From Candidatus Poseidoniaceae archaeon (GTDB lineage Archaea; Thermoplasmatota; Poseidoniia; Poseidoniales; Poseidoniaceae): a stretch of 8,179 bases of DNA. The translations under genes were made by a program, and so were the position numbers. The notes beneath the pieces are model-generated. The model saw only the letters and a program-made list of their open reading frames with translations. It did no database searches and had not been told where the DNA came from. The DNA lies in assembly GCA_029250345.1 (NCBI GenBank), contig JAQXFL010000087.1, positions 1 through 8,179 on the forward strand, written 5' to 3'. Shown piece by piece: positions 5,562 to 8,179 of the stretch (its first letter is position 1; each line of letters begins with the position of its first letter).

Positions 5562-7001
5562 TTGTGGGTTCTGCCCCCCATCTATGTTGCTTCCGCCATC
5601 CTCAAGGGCTTCATCCCCTCCGTCCAATCTATGTTGGGCGATGAGATGCCGTGGTTTTTGCCCGCGCTGGTCATCGGATTATTCGCATGGATTTGGATGA
5701 GTTCAATCGAACGGTATGCAGATAAAAAAGGCACACCTGCATGGAAGTACGTCGTTCTCGCTGTTCGTTGGCTCCCCCCAATTCAATTGGCTGTGGTGGT
5801 CCTTTACCGCTTCAAAGCAATCTATACACGCGATACGAGCCACCTCGAAGTCGCCAAACATCTCGGCTCGGGTTCGTTCTCTTCCGCTGACCTCAAACTG
5901 ATGTTCACCGGAGACGGCGGAATTGAAATCATCATGTTGATTGTTTTCCTCTTTGCTGTATTGAGCGATCATTTGCCGAGCATATCCACGACTCGGCCGG
6001 ATTTGCGACAGAAGTTCCGAAACAGGTTGATGATGTTCACTGCATCCTTTGCGCTCGCATCAACAACGCTGTTTTTCCCAGAACAAGCATATTCTGAACC
6101 TGCAGCATTCCCGAATGGACCAATCGGTCCTGTCCCTGAATGGCTGAGCTTCGCACCGAAGGTTCTCATCGGCGGTCTTCTCATGTTTGGTGGGGAATTG
6201 TTCGCCGTGACGACATTGTTCCTTGCAGGTCCAAATTTCCAGAAACTCGCCGGCAGAGCAAGATTGAAAGTTCTGCTCTTGAGTGTGAGTGCCCTGGTCT
6301 ATCTCACTACGGCGATCGATTTTGAAACGGATTGGTTCGGCCAATTGCACGAGCAAAGCATGACGTTACCGCTCGTACTCTCCGTTCATCTTGGAATTTG
6401 TTTTGCCGTTGTTCTCCAACCCGCTGTTCGTTCTGATGCGGAGTTAAACCATGGAGAAGGGCGAAGCCTCAGCATGATGGGGCTCGCCGTTGTCATGGCT
6501 CTCATCGTGTTGCTGCTCACACTGTTTCATGTGAATCAATTGACCGCGTTTGGAAGTGGCCTTGGTCCCTACACCTATGCCATTTGGATGTCGTCTGTTG
6601 CTATCTCGTCCATGATGCTGGTGCAATTTATGCCCGCTCTCGGATTTGATGCTGCACCCCGGCCTGAAATATGGTGGATGAAAATGACACTCCTGTATGC
6701 CCCCATCATCATGAGCATGTTCACCCCGTATGCCGTACTTCTAATCCCAGCAATATGGGTTGTTTTACCGCTGTCTTCTGTTGCATCGTGGTTCATTGAG
6801 AAAGATGTAATCTCGCCATCACACTCGTTTGTCTTGTATCCATTGCTAGCAGCAACATTGGCTGCTTCAGCCATACCGTTTGGATGGAATGTACCGTTCT
6901 TAGCGGCCTTGTGGATAGGTTGGATTCCTGGCGCAATAGCAGCCATAGGGTTGACGTTGCATGTTCGCACACGAGCAAAATCAACAGGAAAGAACCCGTG
7001 A
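5562..7001 (+). CDS. Polytopic membrane protein, unknown family (about 12 helices)
   Basis: I do not recognise this protein. From the TTG at 5562 it is 479 residues, with hydrophobic segments near 2-16, 31-48, 62-82, 119-135, 155-172, 196-223, 234-251, 265-288, 304-324, 332-358, 373-408 (one or two helices), 421-438 and 444-466, ending in a basic cytoplasmic-type tail (RTRAKSTGKNP). Short loops with scattered charges (TRDTSHLEVAKH, RPDLRQKFRNR, DFETDW) suggest a transporter or integral-membrane enzyme, but no signature motif is visible. The start is uncertain: TTG 5496 or GTG 5502 would give a complete first helix but overlap the divergent methyltransferase gene; TTG 5562 leaves a 2-nt gap; ATG 5631 leaves 71 bp but cuts coding-looking sequence (PPIYVASAILKGFIP). 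No Shine-Dalgarno supports any of them. The stop lies 2 nt from that of the convergent gene. Confidence 0.85.
   Translation: MWVLPPIYVASAILKGFIPSVQSMLGDEMPWFLPALVIGLFAWIWMSSIERYADKKGTPAWKYVVLAVRWLPPIQLAVVVLYRFKAIYTRDTSHLEVAKHLGSGSFSSADLKLMFTGDGGIEIIMLIVFLFAVLSDHLPSISTTRPDLRQKFRNRLMMFTASFALASTTLFFPEQAYSEPAAFPNGPIGPVPEWLSFAPKVLIGGLLMFGGELFAVTTLFLAGPNFQKLAGRARLKVLLLSVSALVYLTTAIDFETDWFGQLHEQSMTLPLVLSVHLGICFAVVLQPAVRSDAELNHGEGRSLSMMGLAVVMALIVLLLTLFHVNQLTAFGSGLGPYTYAIWMSSVAISSMMLVQFMPALGFDAAPRPEIWWMKMTLLYAPIIMSMFTPYAVLLIPAIWVVLPLSSVASWFIEKDVISPSHSFVLYPLLAATLAASAIPFGWNVPFLAALWIGWIPGAIAAIGLTLHVRTRAKSTGKNP
5580..5636. repeat. 10-bp direct repeat at the divergent gene starts
   Basis: ATCTATGTTG occurs at 5580-5589 and 5627-5636 (47 bp between starts), within the 5' ends of the head-to-head genes. 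The copies are read in different frames of the rightward gene, so this is not protein repetition. The spacing is not an exact multiple of a 10.5-bp helical turn. It may be regulatory or chance. Confidence 0.3.
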
Positions 7002-7003
7002 CA

Positions 7004-7342
7004 CTATTCTTCACTCAATTCAGTTTCAAGAACTGAAGCTTCAAGCTCAGCCCATGCTGAACCCATACTCTCTTCTTTTCGTGTCGATTCGAGGTCTCGC
7101 TGAACGCGTTCGACAAGCATATCGTCGTCTTCGGAAGGAAAAGCGTCTGTGAAAAATCCCTCTCCTGAGCGTATCGAACGTGAAACAGCAACAAGCACCG
7201 CACCGAGTACTGGAAAAACAAGTCCAGCACTCAATGTATCGAGAGAGATCCTACCTTGAACAAAGCCAAAGCCGGCAATGAGAAAGCAACCAACTCCAGT
7301 ACCAAGCAGAAGCGTCGATGCTGCCTGCGAAGGGTTGCTCAT
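7004..7342 (-). CDS. Small two-helix membrane protein, unknown
   Basis: A 112-residue protein with two hydrophobic segments separated by a short linker: about 9-28 (STLLLGTGVGCFLIAGFGFV) and 38-56 (AGLVFPVLGAVLVAVSRSI). A strongly acidic, probably helical cytoplasmic tail of about 55 residues follows (FPSEDDDMLVERV to ELSEE). No family is recognisable. The ATG at 7342 is used; a TTG two codons upstream is possible but less likely, and no strong Shine-Dalgarno precedes either. It follows the NTPase gene in the same direction with a 45-nt gap, so co-transcription is plausible. Its stop is 2 nt from that of the convergent membrane protein. The two-helix plus charged-tail pattern is common among small archaeal membrane proteins and does not indicate a function. 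Confidence 0.75.
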   Translation of the reverse strand: MSNPSQAASTLLLGTGVGCFLIAGFGFVQGRISLDTLSAGLVFPVLGAVLVAVSRSIRSGEGFFTDAFPSEDDDMLVERVQRDLESTRKEESMGSAWAELEASVLETELSEE

Positions 7343-7387
7343 AGACAAGCGTGGAAGAACAAGGCAATGAAACCAACGGCGGGTTCA

Positions 7388-7969
7388 TCAATAGGTTTCA
7401 CGCATCAACTTGTGAATCTTGTAAGGCAAGAGAGCACGGTTAACCGGAGTTACTTCCAAAATACGACCGTCGTCTCGTCGACGAATGTCCTGGAGCAAAG
7501 GGTGGCGACTTTTCTTGTGGAGGGTGAGGAGTGTTGGTTTGTCTACTTCCAGTGCGCTTCGTACTACATTGACGAATGCTTCACTTTCGACAGCGAATTT
7601 TCCGATTTCGTCAATAACCACTACTTCGCATTCATCTCGAGCATATTCGATTGCCGGGATGGCAATTGTCTCAAGTGCAGCAGTATCAATACCGTAGCCA
7701 AGCACACGCAAGCGGGAATCAATGTTCTTGTGTGCCATGATTGCATTTTCACCGGTGACGATGTTGAAAACGCTGTAGCCAAGCCGTTCGCTGCCGTCCA
7801 TGATGGGTTCTGTTCGCATCCCTCCAATGATTGGAGCTTCGGTCAAAGTGCCACGCATTTTAATTTCACGAGCACGCTCGTCGCCAAGCATTTTGAGTAC
7901 TTTTTCCATAACTGCAGATTTACCGCTACGTGGTAAACCTGTAATGCCGATCTTTGGATGAATGCCCAT
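7388..7969 (-). CDS. THEP1/NTPCR-like nucleoside-triphosphatase
   Basis: P-loop NTPase of the family founded by Aquifex THEP1, which includes human NTPCR. Members hydrolyse nucleoside triphosphates to diphosphates with broad base specificity, and their physiological role is unclear. The 193 residues fit the family length of about 180-190. Visible motifs: Walker A GLPRSGKS (11-18); the family-specific segment GGMRTEPIMDGSERLGYSVF (49-68), corresponding to the G-F-x-T-x-E-x-R-x-G-G-R-R-x-G-F region; TG (72-73); Walker B VVVIDEIGKF (116-125) with the family-typical D-E-I-G; and PVNRALLP near 175-182, like the family's T-x-x-N-R-x-x-L-P ending. The start ATG at 7969 places the P-loop at the N-terminus as expected and has GGTGAG 6 nt upstream. 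A TATA-like element about 50 bp upstream suggests its own promoter. Confidence 0.93.
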   Translation of the reverse strand: MGIHPKIGITGLPRSGKSAVMEKVLKMLGDERAREIKMRGTLTEAPIIGGMRTEPIMDGSERLGYSVFNIVTGENAIMAHKNIDSRLRVLGYGIDTAALETIAIPAIEYARDECEVVVIDEIGKFAVESEAFVNVVRSALEVDKPTLLTLHKKSRHPLLQDIRRRDDGRILEVTPVNRALLPYKIHKLMRETY

Positions 7970-7975
7970 TCTTTA

Positions 7976-7981
7976 CTCACC
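7976..7981 (-). promoter_or_regulatory. Shine-Dalgarno GGTGAG for the NTPase gene
   Basis: GGTGAG on the minus strand, 6 nt before the ATG at 7969. It is in good position and supports that start. Confidence 0.65.
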
Positions 7982-8018
7982 ACGAACAATCGCTACATAT
8001 GTTCCAGTGGCTTATCAG

Positions 8019-8026
8019 TAATAAAT
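8019..8026 (-). promoter_or_regulatory. TATA-like promoter element for the NTPase gene
   Basis: ATTTATTA on the minus strand, the most TATA-like octamer in the spacer. An archaeal start about 25 bp downstream would fall near 7997, giving a leader of about 28 nt that includes the Shine-Dalgarno at 7976-7981. The geometry is good, but the assignment rests on sequence alone. Confidence 0.45.
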
Positions 8027-8044
8027 GATGTTGAACTCTTCACC

Positions 8045-8057
8045 ATCTGTAACAGAT
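8045..8057. promoter_or_regulatory. 13-bp palindrome upstream of the NTPase promoter
   Basis: ATCTGT-A-ACAGAT, a perfect inverted repeat around a single central base. The one-base centre makes a stable RNA hairpin unlikely, so it is better read as a possible binding site for a dimeric regulator. It lies 18 bp upstream of the TATA-like element in the direction of NTPase transcription, and 35 bp past the stop of the partial upstream gene. No regulator can be named. Confidence 0.35.
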
Positions 8058-8092
8058 TGTAACCCTCAAGAAATTCGCAAAGATTTGCTGGA

Positions 8093-8179
8093 TTACTGCG
8101 CTGAAATAACGAATTCCGGAAGTTCAGTCGTAACTTCAAGCGGAAGCATTTCCAATTCGTAATTGTTGACGTTGTTGTT
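8093..8179 (-). CDS. C-terminal fragment of an unidentified protein (partial)
   Basis: The minus strand from the window edge is open for 28 codons, ending NYELEMLPLEVTTELPEFVISAQ-stop at 8093-8095 (shown from residue 6). The start lies outside the window. The composition (alternating hydrophobic and acidic residues, varied codons) looks like a genuine C-terminus, and the stop is followed by a spacer with promoter-like elements for the next gene in the same direction. Nothing identifies the family. The opposite strand carries a 45-codon serine-rich frame (8025-8162) that I judge less likely. Short length keeps confidence modest. Confidence 0.5.
   Translation of the reverse strand, partial: NNNVNNYELEMLPLEVTTELPEFVISAQ

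Noticed and set aside
6575..6970. Minus-strand open frame of 131 codons inside the polytopic membrane protein gene
   Set aside because: It is antisense to clear membrane helices, and its composition (M, A, N, H rich) is what reverse-complemented hydrophobic codons yield.
7256..7936. Long plus-strand open frame (226 codons) antisense to the NTPase gene
   Set aside because: The minus strand encodes an unmistakable THEP1-like NTPase over the same bases. The antisense product has a shadow-like composition rich in F, C, H and S, with no domain.
8025..8162. Plus-strand 45-codon frame starting ATG-ATG near the right edge
   Set aside because: It is serine-rich, lacks a Shine-Dalgarno, and overlaps both the NTPase promoter region and a more protein-like minus-strand C-terminus. 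Not excluded, but weaker.
1..8179. Defence system, CRISPR array, transposon, integron or prophage signatures
   Set aside because: No repeat-spacer pattern, terminal inverted repeats, integrase, transposase, nuclease clusters or phage structural genes are visible; the genes look like ordinary chromosomal functions.

Overview
The window is gene-dense and looks archaeal, most consistent with a marine Euryarchaeota lineage such as Poseidoniales (Marine Group II). The pointers are a CuA-type oxidase subunit II, a Lrp/AsnC regulator, a THEP1-type NTPase, a short archaeal Toprim protein, secreted single-anchor membrane proteins, Shine-Dalgarno-coupled overlapping genes and TATA-like promoter elements. 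The assignment is inferred from gene content read by eye, not from a database search.

Layout, left to right. (1) Positions 1-1056, minus strand: cytochrome c oxidase subunit II (coxB), overlapping by one base the start of a second gene with a signal-peptide-like N-terminus that runs off the window. (2) Positions 1057-1275: a 219-bp divergent spacer. (3) Positions 1276-2075, plus strand: a DUF167/YggU-family protein overlapping (ATGA) a small Toprim-domain protein. (4) Positions 2072-5559, minus strand: three overlapping or nearly abutting genes, transcribed as a large NSUN2/Trm4-type RNA m5C methyltransferase, a secreted single-anchor membrane protein and a Lrp/AsnC regulator. The last of these overlaps the Toprim gene tail to tail by 4 bp. 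(5) About 5562-7001, plus strand: an unrecognised polytopic membrane protein of about 12 helices, starting head to head with the methyltransferase gene. (6) Positions 7004-7969, minus strand: a small two-helix membrane protein downstream of a THEP1/NTPCR-like nucleoside triphosphatase. (7) Positions 7970-8092: a spacer with a TATA-like element, a Shine-Dalgarno and a 13-bp palindrome. (8) Positions 8093-8179, minus strand: the probable C-terminus of another protein.

How the genes fit together. Respiration is represented by coxB. RNA processing or modification is represented by the methyltransferase and possibly by the Toprim/DUF167 pair. The membrane proteins have no assignable function. At all four tightly linked junctions, the downstream ribosome-binding site is written into the last codons of the upstream gene, which points to translational coupling. 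The most noteworthy item is the methyltransferase, which carries the motifs and apparently the full C-terminal architecture of eukaryotic NSUN2. I see no defence island, CRISPR array, transposon, rRNA or tRNA.
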